NCBI RefSeq assembly: GCF_003337355.1
Contig: NZ_QPJW01000009.1
Span: forward strand, 110,280 to 174,279
Length of the DNA: 64,000 nucleotides
DNA from: Fontibacillus phaseoli
Lineage (GTDB): Bacteria; Bacillota; Bacilli; Paenibacillales; Paenibacillaceae
Direction: 5' to 3'
The stretch's first letter is position 1; every line of letters starts with the position of its first letter. Shown piece after piece: positions 1 to 8,600 of this stretch. A program made the translations under genes and the position numbers. The notes below the pieces were generated by a model, which did no database searches, was not told the origin of the DNA, and saw nothing but the letters and a program-made list of their open reading frames with translations.

Positions 1-1351
1 TCGTAATGGAAGCATGCTGATCCAGACCGTCCTTGATCGCGCGGAGGATATCCAGCGCCCCCATGCAGTGTAAATCCTGCTTGATCAGTGCGCTCGAAAT
101 CCGGTTGATCACGTAGCGCGGATCCACGCCGGACATGCCCTCCTCCAGATACTCGTTTTGAAGCTCCTTCAAATCGGCATCCTTGTACCCCTCGACTTCC
201 TCGCCATCGTACAGACGCATCTTCTTTACGAGATCGACGCCCTGCTTCTTGGTCTCCTTGAGCCGGGTCAGAATAGAAAAAATAGCCGCGGAACGCAGGG
301 CGTGCGGGGCAATGTGCACATGACTCATATCGCTCTGTCCGATCAGCTTGGCATAAATTTTCTCTTCCTGGGATACCTTGAGATTGTATGGAATCGGCAT
401 AACAATCATCCGTGACTGCAAGGCCTCATTTTTTTTGTTGGCAATAAACGCTTTGTATTCCGATTCGTTCGTGTGAGCCACGATCAGCTCATCCGCGCTA
501 ATTAACGCAAATCTCCCCGCTTTGAAATTGCCTTCCTGAGTCAGGGACAGCAAATTCCACAAAAATTTCTCGTCGCACTTCAACATTTCCTGGAACTCCA
601 TCAAACCGCGATTGGCTTTGTTGAGTTCCCCATCAAACCTGTAAGCCCGCGGATCCGATTCCGATCCGTACTCCGTAATGGTGGAAAAATCGATACTCCC
701 CGTCAAATCGGCAATATCCTGGGATTTCGGATCAGAGGGACTGAACGTGCCGATGCCGACCCGCCCGTCTTCGGACAGCAGAACTCGTTCTACGGCAACC
801 TTTTCAATGTCGCCTTCATATTCGGTCTTTAATCTCATTTGGCACACGGGGCATAAGTTCCCTTCAATCCGTACGCCGAGTTCTTTCTCCACTTCGGGCC
901 GGAGCTCATGCGGTACCAGATGAAGCGGGTCTTCATGCATCGGGCAGCCGGAGATAGCAAAAACGGCTCCTCTGTCGGTTCGCGAGAACTTCTCGAGTCC
1001 CCGCTTCAGTAGCGTCACCAGCGTCGATTTGCCGCCGCTGACCGGACCCATGAGCAGCAATATCCGTTTACGGACATCAAGCCGCCTGGCCGCCGAATGA
1101 AAATACTCCTCCACGAGTTTTTCTACCGCACGATCGAGACCGAATATTTCCTGTTCAAAAAATTTATACCTCTTTCGACCGTTCATTTCCTCCACACCGT
1201 AAGACTCGATCATTTCATATACCCGGGCATGGGCCGTCATGGCAGGAGCAGGGTCCTTGGCGAGCAGCTGAATATATTGCTTGAATGTGCCATTCCACGC
1301 CAGGGAATCGCTCTCCGTCCGGTATGCCGCTATACGTTCAAAAATGTCCAT
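1..1351 (-). CDS. prkA: PrkA family serine protein kinase, 3' end beyond window
   Basis: About 450 N-terminal residues are visible. The family is usually about 630 residues, so the C-terminal kinase-like part lies outside the window. A P-loop GPVSGGKST is at residues 102-110, followed by the family's Cys motifs CPMHEDPL and CPMCQM, and by an AAA-like core with TGSIDFSTITEYGS. PrkA proteins are sporulation-linked AAA/Ser-kinase proteins acting in the mother cell. In Bacilli prkA usually sits near yhbH and a SpoVR-type gene, which would be off the left edge. The ATG at 1351 has an AGGAGGT-type ribosome site about 5 bases upstream. The family call is from sequence; the physiological role is from family knowledge. 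Confidence 0.93.
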   Translation of the reverse strand, partial: MDIFERIAAYRTESDSLAWNGTFKQYIQLLAKDPAPAMTAHARVYEMIESYGVEEMNGRKRYKFFEQEIFGLDRAVEKLVEEYFHSAARRLDVRKRILLLMGPVSGGKSTLVTLLKRGLEKFSRTDRGAVFAISGCPMHEDPLHLVPHELRPEVEKELGVRIEGNLCPVCQMRLKTEYEGDIEKVAVERVLLSEDGRVGIGTFSPSDPKSQDIADLTGSIDFSTITEYGSESDPRAYRFDGELNKANRGLMEFQEMLKCDEKFLWNLLSLTQEGNFKAGRFALISADELIVAHTNESEYKAFIANKKNEALQSRMIVMPIPYNLKVSQEEKIYAKLIGQSDMSHVHIAPHALRSAAIFSILTRLKETKKQGVDLVKKMRLYDGEEVEGYKDADLKELQNEYLEEGMSGVDPRYVINRISSALIKQDLHCMGALDILRAIKDGLDQHASIT

Positions 1352-1608
1352 GTTCGGTACCTCCTGTACTCCGCTTGATGTGTTCTGATTCCCCCGTTAG
1401 TAAAATCCTGGCTGATAGGCTTTAGGCTGGGCGCATGCCTTCGCTCATTGTCTCGCAAGCTTCTTACACCGGATGTCAACGCGGCTCTAATCACCGCGCT
1501 TTTTTGGAAAAAGTGTACTACATACCTATGCGTAGGGAGCGGATAAGTTGACCATCGAATATGATATAATTTTTCGGGAAGGCAAATTTCTTGAAAAGGA
1601 AGATCGTG

Positions 1609-2364
1609 ATGGCTGTACAGCATGAGACGGAACTGTATGCGCCGCTGAAAGCATTTTTCGAGGAGCGGGGATATACGATAAAAAGCGAGGTTCGGCACTG
1701 TGATTTGGTCGGAATCTCTCCGGGCAGTGAGCAACCGCTGATTGTGGAAATGAAAAAAACATTCAATCTTGCCCTGCTGCTGCAGGGATTGGAACGACAA
1801 AAATTAAGCAGCGAGGTCTACCTGGCCGTGGAAAGGAATCGGGTTAAGCGCGGCGCACACAATCAGCGCTGGAGCGAGATCACCATTCTTTGCCGCAGGC
1901 TGGGTCTCGGGCTCCTTACCGTTACGCGGTACAAAACCAAGCCGCCTTTCGTGGAGATCCTTTGCTCTCCAGGGGACAAAGTGATCGTACCGTCTCCGAA
2001 GGTGATCAAGGCGAGAGCCTCCAAGCTGCTTTACGAGTTCAACGAGCGCAGCGGAGATTACAATGTCGGCGGCAGCCACGGAACCAAGCTGGTGACCGCC
2101 TACCGGGAAAAAGCGTTGCGCGTCGCCCTCGCCCTTCAGGCCGGCGGGGAGATGGCGCCACGCGAAGTTCGCGACCGCAGCGGCATCGGTAATGCCGCCG
2201 CATTCCTTCAGCGAAACTACTATGGCTGGTTCCGCCGGGTCGCGCGCGGCCGCTATGCCCTGACGGAGGAAGGGATTGAAGGAATAGCGCTTTACCGGGG
2301 CGTGGCGGACGGGTGGAACCAGGCCGCTTCAGCAGCCGATGCCGGTCCGGAGCAAGACTTTTAA
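1609..2364 (+). CDS. DUF2161-like PD-(D/E)XK protein with C-terminal winged helix
   Basis: This 251-residue protein has an N-terminal domain with a DLV...IVEMKK pattern, the spacing expected for the D-x(n)-ExK active site of the PD-(D/E)XK nuclease fold. The C-terminal 60 residues (APREVRDRSGIGNAAAFLQ onward, ending near YALTEEG) look like a winged-helix or MarR-like unit. I place the start at the ATG at 1609 because AAAGGAAG lies 7 bases upstream; a TTG at 1591 is in frame but lacks such a site. A TATAAT lies at 1565-1570. It stands alone between prkA (divergent) and a convergent gene. Members are annotated as DUF2161; substrate unknown. Nuclease activity is an inference from motif only. Confidence 0.75.
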   Translation: MAVQHETELYAPLKAFFEERGYTIKSEVRHCDLVGISPGSEQPLIVEMKKTFNLALLLQGLERQKLSSEVYLAVERNRVKRGAHNQRWSEITILCRRLGLGLLTVTRYKTKPPFVEILCSPGDKVIVPSPKVIKARASKLLYEFNERSGDYNVGGSHGTKLVTAYREKALRVALALQAGGEMAPREVRDRSGIGNAAAFLQRNYYGWFRRVARGRYALTEEGIEGIALYRGVADGWNQAASAADAGPEQDF

Positions 2365-2386
2365 ACTCGCTCCGGAATGGCATGCC

Positions 2387-2893
2387 TCAATTTTCAAATC
2401 GTGCGGTAAATTCCGAGATCGCTTCGGAGATCCGGGCCAAGCCCGCCAAGATTCTATCCTCGCTTTGCCCGGCGTAGTATAGCCGGATCATCCCGGAATC
2501 GGGACTTCGTCCCACGGCCTGGTCATCTTTACCCTCCTCCGGAAAAGGGATCGAGCCCGGCCAAAACGCCGTTCCTTTTAGTAAAGAAGCTTTTAACAAC
2601 ACCTCCGCATCCATACCCTCAGGCAAGGTAACCCATAGATACTCTTTGTTCCCCGGGTCCAGGATACCGGTTCCCGTCCAATCCGGGCCGCCCAATAAAT
2701 CATGCATAAGCAAGCTCTTCGCGGATTCCCCTACGTTTTCCTCCAGCCCTTTCCCGTCCCTCTCCGAGGAATCCTGCCCAGCTTTTTCAGGTCCCGCAAA
2801 AGATATAAACGTTCCTTCATCTAAGTAACTGTCAACCTGGCTTTTCAGCACAGCCGGAAAGTTCTCAATCCTCTTTTTGAGCCACGGTTGCAT
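2387..2893 (-). CDS. orphan fragment of a MocR/2-aminoadipate-type aminotransferase
   Basis: This 168-residue protein has no complete domain but resembles the two ends of fold-type I aminotransferases of the MocR/LysN class. Near residue 30 it has FISFAGPEK, like the ISFAGG opening of those enzymes. Its last 80 residues match their C-terminal small domain: LWVTLPEGMDAE, LKGTAFWPGSIPF, then an IRLYYAG and an ILAGLARISEAI helix. The whole PLP-binding large domain, including the Schiff-base lysine, is absent, so it cannot be a normal aminotransferase. A GGGAGGTG ribosome site 5 bases before the ATG at 2893 suggests it is still translated. It may be an eroded gene kept in frame by deletion or a repurposed small domain. 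I cannot tell which. Confidence 0.6.
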   Translation of the reverse strand: MQPWLKKRIENFPAVLKSQVDSYLDEGTFISFAGPEKAGQDSSERDGKGLEENVGESAKSLLMHDLLGGPDWTGTGILDPGNKEYLWVTLPEGMDAEVLLKASLLKGTAFWPGSIPFPEEGKDDQAVGRSPDSGMIRLYYAGQSEDRILAGLARISEAISEFTARFEN

Positions 2894-3069
2894 CTGCACA
2901 CCTCCCGATTTTGTCTCCTATGCCGATTGTAACCGAGGACAAAATGTCCCGGCAATTCCGTTAGCAGACTATTAGTTTTGTGCGGACTTGTCGGAATCTA
3001 GTCGTTTTTGCGATAATAGGAACCTCATGATAGAATGTAGTCTGGAAATAACAACCCTGAGGTGATATC

Positions 3070-3474
3070 ATGTCGTACAATACTGAGCTCGCTAGCGAGT
3101 CCCCGCGCAGCAGGAAAACGCGAAGGCCTTCCGCGAAATTGGTTGTTTTTGTCTGGATTTTACTAATAGGAGCTGGCGGAGTTTCCGCTTACTTATACAG
3201 CAATCATCTAAAGGAATCCATGATGCAACAGCTCAATGCCAACTGGCAGATCAAGGCGGATGAATTAAAAGCCGACTATACGGCTCAACTATCCGCACTA
3301 AACAGCGAAGTAAGCAACCTGCAGAACAAGGTCGAAACTTTCAATGAACTGCTGGAATTCACCAAAGACAACACCACGAATAAAAGCGACAACAGCAACA
3401 AGCTGTACACTCAATTGAACGAGGTCAAAAAACAACTGGCCGAACTGCAGAAGAAGATGGATTTGCTGAAATGA
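3070..3474 (+). CDS. membrane-anchored coiled-coil protein
   Basis: This is a 134-residue protein with a short basic N-terminus (SRKTRRPSAK), one membrane segment at about residues 24-43 (VVFVWILLIGAGGVSAYLY) and an extracellular tail rich in Leu/Lys/Glu/Gln heptads (NSEVSNLQNKVETF, LNEVKKQLAELQKK). The arrangement predicts type II topology with a coiled coil outside the cell. Its stop overlaps the start of the downstream phosphodiester glycosidase gene by 4 bases, so the two are translationally coupled and may act together at the envelope. No named family is recognised. The ATG follows a GAGGTGAT ribosome site. Confidence 0.8.
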   Translation: MSYNTELASESPRSRKTRRPSAKLVVFVWILLIGAGGVSAYLYSNHLKESMMQQLNANWQIKADELKADYTAQLSALNSEVSNLQNKVETFNELLEFTKDNTTNKSDNSNKLYTQLNEVKKQLAELQKKMDLLK

Positions 3475-4538
3475 TCACTCCAATCAAACAAATCAACCGA
3501 TTTTTCCTGCTGGCCACCGGCCCTCTGCTGGGATTATTGATCGCTCTCTTTATAGGCGGTGCCGGTATCGAATTTCAAGCCGGGATCCAAAGCTTTGTAC
3601 CGGATTCGGAAATTCCGCAAGTCACCGGAGCAATCGCCCAACGGCTGGACGAAGCGGAGGGGGCAGCGAAGCTGACTGCATCTTCCATCCGGGAAACCGC
3701 GGAGTTATATCATAAAACTACCGCGACGATGTCCTCAATCGTAGAGACGGCGCAGCAGTCGGCAAAACAGCCGGAAACCATCTACAACAAAAGGATAACG
3801 GCCCAATTAGGGTCGCCTTACCAAACCATTCAAAGCGACAAAATCCGGATAGAATTGTATAAAGTCAATCCCGGCACCTATAAAGGCTATGCGATGAAAG
3901 TCAAACTGAAATCCCCGGATGCAATGAAAATGTCGCTCGGCAAGGACAAGCTTGGAGGTTCGGAAACGACGCTGCGTGCGGTGCAACGGCACGGCGCGGT
4001 GGCCGGAATCAACGCCGGAGGATTTGCCGATTCGCATGGGAAACGTTACCCACTAAGCACGACTGTTCTGAACGGCGAATATTTGACCGGCTTTGAACCT
4101 TCTTTTAAAGATTTATTTTTTGTCGGCCTTAATAAATCCGGCAAGCTGATCGGCGGGAAATTCAAGAACAAAACCGATTTGGACATGCTTCAGCCATCCT
4201 TCGGTGCGTCCTTCGTACCTCTGCTGCTCAATAACGGTGTTAAAACGACCATTCCGACTAAATGGTTGAATTCACCGCTGCGGGCTCCACGTACGGTGAT
4301 CGGCAACTACAAGGATGACCAGCTTCTCATCCTCGTCATCGACGGGAGAGATGAGAACGGAAGCTCCGGGGCCACGCTGACCGAGTTGCAAAACAAATTG
4401 TTCAAAATGGGCGTACAGGACGCTTATAATCTCGATGGAGGCGGCTCATCTTCCCTCATCGTCAACGGACGCGTCGTCAACAAGCCTTCGGACGGACAGC
4501 TGCGTCCGGTTCCGACCCATTTTCTGTTTTTCAAATAA
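3471..4538 (+). CDS. membrane-anchored phosphodiester glycosidase (NAGPA domain)
   Basis: This 355-residue protein has an N-terminal membrane segment at about residues 11-30 and a spacer helix, then a NAGPA (phosphodiester glycosidase) domain over about residues 150-355. The hallmark patterns are GINAGGF, APRTVIG, VIDGRD and NLDGGGSSSLIVNG near the C-terminus. NAGPA enzymes cleave sugar-phosphodiester bonds; bacterial members are thought to act on exopolysaccharide or teichoic-acid-type polymers outside the cell. It forms a two-gene unit with the coiled-coil protein upstream (ATGA overlap). The substrate cannot be read from sequence. Confidence 0.88.
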   Translation: MITPIKQINRFFLLATGPLLGLLIALFIGGAGIEFQAGIQSFVPDSEIPQVTGAIAQRLDEAEGAAKLTASSIRETAELYHKTTATMSSIVETAQQSAKQPETIYNKRITAQLGSPYQTIQSDKIRIELYKVNPGTYKGYAMKVKLKSPDAMKMSLGKDKLGGSETTLRAVQRHGAVAGINAGGFADSHGKRYPLSTTVLNGEYLTGFEPSFKDLFFVGLNKSGKLIGGKFKNKTDLDMLQPSFGASFVPLLLNNGVKTTIPTKWLNSPLRAPRTVIGNYKDDQLLILVIDGRDENGSSGATLTELQNKLFKMGVQDAYNLDGGGSSSLIVNGRVVNKPSDGQLRPVPTHFLFFK

Positions 4539-4654
4539 GGGTCTGAAACACGCTCGACTTCATTCTGTCTATGAATTAGTTCATAATTTTGATTTATTTT
4601 TATGAAGGAGACGGGTATAATAGGAGCAGGAGTTAATCGTGGAGGTGTTCCGCT

Positions 4655-4759
4655 ATGAGTTTTTCGCTGACATTTTGGATTATTACTGTGGTGCTGGCCA
4701 TGTTCCTGTGCGGTATTCTGACCTCGTCCTACAACGATGACAAAACAAAAGGCCTGTAA
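4655..4759 (+). CDS. 34-residue predicted membrane peptide
   Basis: A short reading frame, ATG at 4655 and TAA at 4757, with a strong GGAGGTG ribosome site 7 bases upstream. The predicted peptide has a hydrophobic stretch at residues 3-24 (FSLTFWIITVVLAMFLCG is its core) and a charged tail ending NDDKTKGL, the layout of a single-span membrane microprotein. A TATAAT-like box lies at 4616-4621. Its stop codon is built into the left arm of a long inverted repeat. No family is recognised; a subunit or modulator of a membrane complex is possible but unsupported. Confidence 0.6.
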   Translation: MSFSLTFWIITVVLAMFLCGILTSSYNDDKTKGL

Positions 4760-4802
4760 ATAAATGAGCTTCCCTATAGGGAGGCTTATTTATTTACAGG
4801 CC
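4751..4802. terminator. long inverted repeat, likely bidirectional terminator
   Basis: Two 19-base arms (4751-4769 and 4784-4802) are complementary with one mismatch around a 14-base loop. The left arm contains the end and stop codon of the small membrane peptide gene. It separates that plus-strand gene from the minus-strand AbrB-like gene. The arms are AT-rich internally, so either strand could supply the U-rich 3' side. Confidence 0.75.
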
Positions 4803-4859
4803 GGAATGACAGCATCCCACATCGTAATTTGCAAGGATACTCTGCCGTTTCGGAACGGG

Positions 4860-5105
4860 CTAGGATAGCCGGTTCATTTCAACGAGACATTGGCTGCATA
4901 TGGAACGTTCCTTGAATTCACTGACCTGTTCCATGGAACCGCAAAAAACGCATTTTGGACGATATCTCTCTAAAATGATATGGTCGCCCTGAACTAAAAT
5001 TTCTACCGGATCCCCTTCGTTCATTTGATATCTCTTACGCAGCGATTTGGGCAAGACAATTCTACCCAGCTGGTCCACTTTACGGACCACACCAGCAGGC
5101 TTCAT
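4860..5105 (-). CDS. AbrB/SpoVT-type regulator with C-terminal Cys4 module
   Basis: This 81-residue protein begins with a typical SpoVT-AbrB swapped-hairpin DNA-binding domain (GVVRKVDQLGRIVLPKSLRK, residues 5-24, continuing to about 48). AbrB itself has a different C-terminal multimerisation domain. Here the tail carries Cys52, Cys55, Cys70 and Cys73 in a CxxC...CxxC spacing that predicts one bound zinc. AbrB-family proteins are transition-state or sporulation regulators. The gene is monocistronic, with a RBS upstream of the ATG at 5105 in an AT-rich promoter region. The targets are unknown. Confidence 0.88.
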   Translation of the reverse strand: MKPAGVVRKVDQLGRIVLPKSLRKRYQMNEGDPVEILVQGDHIILERYRPKCVFCGSMEQVSEFKERSICSQCLVEMNRLS

Positions 5106-5203
5106 AAATCGGACACCTCTCCTGAAAAATATTATGTAAAAATAGAACCAAATACCTATTCTATTTATAATTCGCTATAGTTTTCAGGATTCCTGCTGCT
5201 TCG

Positions 5204-5773
5204 CTAAATCTCGACGTATTTAATTATTTTGGCCGGATTACCGCCAACGACCGCTCCGTTCGGCACATCTTTTGTGACTACCGCCCCCGCTGCAATGACG
5301 ACATTATCACCGATCGTCACTCCCGGGACAATCACAGCTCGTCCGCCGATCCACACATTGTTACCGATCTTAACGGGCTTGCCGAACTCGACCCCGGAAT
5401 TCCGGTCAGTGGGGTTTAAAGGATGCGTTGCCGTGTAGATATGGACACCTGGAGCCATGAAACAATAGTCACCTATATGCACCTCACAAACATCCAGAAT
5501 GACGCAGTCGAAGTTGGCGTAAAAATGATTTCCGACGTAAATATTCGAACCGTAATCACAGCGGAATGTCGGTTCGATATAAACATGCTCCCCGGAAGCC
5601 CCGAGCAACTCCTTCATGATCGCCGTTCTCTGCTCTCTCTCGTCCTCCAGGGTCTGGTTGTACTGACGTGTCAGTTTGCGAGCCTTCAGCCGTTTCGCCA
5701 CGAGTTCCTCGTCGCTAGCGTCGTACCACTCCCCGCCTAGCATCTTTTCCTTTTCCGTTTTAAGATGTGACAT
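5204..5773 (-). CDS. maa: maltose/galactoside O-acetyltransferase
   Basis: This 189-residue protein belongs to the left-handed beta-helix acyltransferases. The N-terminal helical Mac region ([16 protein letters not shown]) is followed by hexapeptide repeats ([54 protein letters not shown]). The catalytic His lies in the TATHPLN segment. It transfers acetyl from acetyl-CoA to a sugar hydroxyl, in the cytoplasm. Length and motifs match Bacillus Maa. It lies about 40 bases downstream of trmL on the same strand, so the two may be co-transcribed. Confidence 0.92.
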   Translation of the reverse strand: MSHLKTEKEKMLGGEWYDASDEELVAKRLKARKLTRQYNQTLEDEREQRTAIMKELLGASGEHVYIEPTFRCDYGSNIYVGNHFYANFDCVILDVCEVHIGDYCFMAPGVHIYTATHPLNPTDRNSGVEFGKPVKIGNNVWIGGRAVIVPGVTIGDNVVIAAGAVVTKDVPNGAVVGGNPAKIIKYVEI

Positions 5774-5812
5774 TCTCTCGCTACCTCCAAAATGTTATAT
5801 TGATCCTCTGTT

Positions 5813-6277
5813 TTATTCCATACCGGGAAAATCAAGCTGCCGCAACGCTTCATAAACGATAATCGCAGCGGAATTAGACAAATTCAGCGAGCGGACTTTA
5901 TCGGTCATCGGCATCCGCATCAACGTCTCCGGGTGAGTCTCCAGTATGTCCGGCGCCAAGCCCTTCGTTTCTTTTCCGAACACAAAGAAATCACCGTCTT
6001 GGAACTCAAAGTCTGTATACGATTTCTTCGCCTTTGTCGTCGCAAAGAAAAAACGGCTACCGCCGTATTTCTCTTCTACGTCCCGGAACGAATCATGATA
6101 TTCGATTTGAACGGCATACCAGTAATCCAGGCCCGCCCTTTTCATCGTGGCGTCGTCAGTACGGAACCCGAGCGGATGGACCAAATGAAGATGTATGCCG
6201 GTGGCCGCGCAGGTGCGCGCAATATTTCCGGTATTCGCCGGAATTTCCGGCTCCACCAGTACAATATGTAATGCCAT
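5813..6277 (-). CDS. trmL: tRNA (cytidine(34)-2'-O)-methyltransferase
   Basis: This 154-residue protein is a minimal SPOUT methyltransferase. It starts ALHIVLVEPEIPANTGNIAR, the family's opening motif, and ends with the knot signature LNLSNSAAIIVYEALRQ. TrmL methylates the 2'-O of the wobble base in certain tRNA-Leu species using S-adenosylmethionine. I place the start at the ATG at 6277, 9 bases after GAGGTG; an in-frame GTG at 6289 lies within that ribosome site. Downstream is maa on the same strand. Confidence 0.93.
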   Translation of the reverse strand: MALHIVLVEPEIPANTGNIARTCAATGIHLHLVHPLGFRTDDATMKRAGLDYWYAVQIEYHDSFRDVEEKYGGSRFFFATTKAKKSYTDFEFQDGDFFVFGKETKGLAPDILETHPETLMRMPMTDKVRSLNLSNSAAIIVYEALRQLDFPGME

Positions 6278-6377
6278 GTTGATCAACACCTCGTATATCT
6301 ATTTAATATTTATTATTATAACAGTTTATCCGAAAAATCCGCATGAAAAAGAAAATCCGTGAAGTATCCCGACGCAA

Positions 6378-6412
6378 AAGCGGCAGCCGGAGGTTTCCCT
6401 CCGCTGCCGCTT
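6378..6412 (-). terminator. serC terminator
   Basis: A 10-bp perfect stem (AAGCGGCAGC and GCTGCCGCTT) with additional loop pairing lies 28 bases beyond the serC stop. On the minus strand it is followed by a short T-rich stretch. Confidence 0.8.
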
Positions 6413-6439
6413 CGACATCTATCGTTTCACTTCATTAGC

Positions 6440-7528
6440 TTATCCGTTTGCTTTTTGAAACTCATTCATGAAGTCTACGAGCGCCTTGACGCTGTCATAA
6501 GGCACCGCATTATAAATGGAAGCACGCAATCCGCCGACACTACGGTGGCCCTTCAATCCGATGAACCCTTCAAGCTCCGATTGCTTGACGAACTGCTTCT
6601 CCAGTTCTTCGGAAGCGAGACGGAACGTCACGTTCATGATCGAACGGTCCGCCGTGTTTGCGCAACCGCGGTAAAATCCGCCGCTGGAATCGATCGTTTG
6701 ATACAAAAGGTTCGCCTTCTCCAGGTTCTTTTGCTCGATTCCCTTCAGGGAGCCTTGCTCTTCGATCCATTTCAATACTTCGTTCACCATGTAGATCGAG
6801 AAGGACGGCGGTGTGTTATAAAGCGAGTTGTTCTCCGTATGCGTATCATAACGGAAGTAAGTCGGAAGATGCTTAGGCGAGTTTTGCAGCAGTTCCTCCC
6901 GCGCGATCACGACCGTTACGCCGGACGGCCCGAGATTCTTCTGTGCGCCGGCATAAACAACGCCGAACTGAGTCAGATCGAACGGACGGCACAAAATGTC
7001 GCTCGACATATCGGCGATCAGCGGCACGCTGCCGGTATCGGGATAAGCCTGGAACTGGGTGCCTTCAATCGTTTCGTTGGAGGTGATGTGCAAGTAAGCT
7101 GTATTCTCAGGAAGCTCCAGCTTGCTGAGATCCGGAATCGACATATACTTATCTTCTTCCGAGGAAGCAGCCACGAAAGTCTCGCCGATCAGCTTGGCTT
7201 CCTTGAGGGCTTTGTTGGCCCAGCTTCCCGTCTTCACGTAACCTGCCTTTTTGCCTTCGCCCAAAAAGTTCATCGGCAGCATGGCAAATTGCGTTGTAGC
7301 TCCGCCCTGCAAGAACAACACTTTGTAGCCCTCAGGATTTCCGAGCAGCTTAAGTAAACGACTGGCGGCTTCATTATGAACCTCTTCATATACTTTACCG
7401 CGATGGGACATCTCCATGATGGACATTCCCGTCTCCTTAAAATCAACGAATTCCGCTTGGGCGCGTTCCAGCACTGCTAGAGGCAAGGCAGCCGGGCCGG
7501 CATTAAAGTTGTAAGCTCTCTTACTCAT
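6440..7528 (-). CDS. serC: phosphoserine aminotransferase
   Basis: A 362-residue PLP enzyme of the second step of serine biosynthesis, converting 3-phosphohydroxypyruvate and glutamate to phosphoserine and 2-oxoglutarate. It begins with the SerC signature RAYNFNAGPAALP. The PLP lysine is predicted at K197 in YAGAQKNLGPSG, and KGHRSVGGLRASIYNA near the end is typical. The start at 7528 gives the family length and follows a GGATGGGGGA ribosome site; in-frame upstream codons lie in the promoter region. It is monocistronic with its own promoter and terminator. No serA or serB is next to it. Confidence 0.96.
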   Translation of the reverse strand: MSKRAYNFNAGPAALPLAVLERAQAEFVDFKETGMSIMEMSHRGKVYEEVHNEAASRLLKLLGNPEGYKVLFLQGGATTQFAMLPMNFLGEGKKAGYVKTGSWANKALKEAKLIGETFVAASSEEDKYMSIPDLSKLELPENTAYLHITSNETIEGTQFQAYPDTGSVPLIADMSSDILCRPFDLTQFGVVYAGAQKNLGPSGVTVVIAREELLQNSPKHLPTYFRYDTHTENNSLYNTPPSFSIYMVNEVLKWIEEQGSLKGIEQKNLEKANLLYQTIDSSGGFYRGCANTADRSIMNVTFRLASEELEKQFVKQSELEGFIGLKGHRSVGGLRASIYNAVPYDSVKALVDFMNEFQKANG

Positions 7529-7583
7529 TTCCCCCATCCTTTCTCTTCCGTGTCTAGTAAGGTTCGAAGTTTTGATAAGGACT

Positions 7584-7612
7584 ATCATAGCAACTATTCT
7601 TTTTTCCATCAA
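7584..7612 (-). promoter_or_regulatory. serC promoter, sigma-A type
   Basis: Reading the minus strand, TTGATG (7612-7607) and TATGAT (7589-7584) are separated by exactly 17 bases, about 56 bases upstream of the serC ATG. Confidence 0.65.
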
Positions 7613-7671
7613 GCTGTTATTTCGCTAAGAAGCAGCAGTTTGCAGAATTGACACATTAACGCTTCATTTCG

Positions 7672-8571
7672 TCAAAGGATTGAGGGGGATTTCGTAAAAA
7701 ATTCGTACACTCTTGACCATGTTTTCCGTTCTCCCGGAGCCAGTTGCAGTTCATAGAACATTTCCGGAGCCACCACGTGACCGAGCCCCCAGACCGCCGC
7801 CGCGGATACCGGGAACCTGCTGATTTCGCGGACGCCGGTTCCGCTCGGGCGATGCAGAAGCTCCCACATCCAGGGATACCTCTCCCCTTCAAAGCCGGGG
7901 AGGCGAAAATAGAACGGTCTGTCGGGGATATGTCCCCAACGAACTTCCCCCTGTCCGAAGGTCAGGCCCCTCAGTGTTTCCTCCTCATCCGCCCAAGGAG
8001 ACAACTCAAAAGGAAACTTCAGCACATAGTCGGGACCGACGGGGTTGCCGTCGATCCCGAGGAAATTATGGCAATATTCCTCAGTAGCAATGACCTTTGT
8101 ACCCGTATTATGCGCAGCGTATTCCACTGTGAGACGGTTTTCGTCGACTGAGACCGTCTTGGTAAGGGAAACCGCATAGCCCCGGCATTCCTCCAAAATC
8201 GTCCGGAAGATAATCTTGCGGGTACCCTCCATTTCGACTTCCGTCTCGAATGGTTGTACCGGATAGTCTCTCGAAAACTCGTATTTCCTATCGTCAAGCC
8301 GGGTCAGCAACCCGACGCCAAGCTTGGGAAAAGATTCTCCTGTACGTGTTTCCTCATAACCGATCGCTCGTAAAATCCCGAATTCATTGCACAAACCGGC
8401 GCCCCCGGTGCCTTGCCCCGGCACCAGGCTTTCCGGAACGCAGAATGAATGACGGCCTTCGAGTAAAGTAATGCCCGTTATAAATCCGCTCCAGTCGAAA
8501 CGGGATCCCCTGTAAGCCCCCGCCCCGGCGATTTCAATCTCCAGTTGTTCATTCTTAAGTTGATAAACCAT
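7672..8571 (-). CDS. aldose-1-epimerase-like protein (DUF4432 type)
   Basis: This 299-residue protein has the galactose-mutarotase-like beta-sandwich pattern. ILEECRGYAVSLTKTVSV and NTGTKVIATEEYCHNFLGID are typical strands, with a conserved EEYCHNF carrying a likely catalytic His. It lies 29 bases downstream of the GH94 gene on the same strand. In this context it may interconvert anomers of the sugar released by phosphorolysis, which would feed a glucokinase or the phosphorylase itself. The family is broad and its substrate cannot be read from sequence. Confidence 0.8.
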   Translation of the reverse strand: MVYQLKNEQLEIEIAGAGAYRGSRFDWSGFITGITLLEGRHSFCVPESLVPGQGTGGAGLCNEFGILRAIGYEETRTGESFPKLGVGLLTRLDDRKYEFSRDYPVQPFETEVEMEGTRKIIFRTILEECRGYAVSLTKTVSVDENRLTVEYAAHNTGTKVIATEEYCHNFLGIDGNPVGPDYVLKFPFELSPWADEEETLRGLTFGQGEVRWGHIPDRPFYFRLPGFEGERYPWMWELLHRPSGTGVREISRFPVSAAAVWGLGHVVAPEMFYELQLAPGERKTWSRVYEFFTKSPSIL

Positions 8572-8600
8572 TGCTGAAATGCCTCCAAACCATTTTCAGG

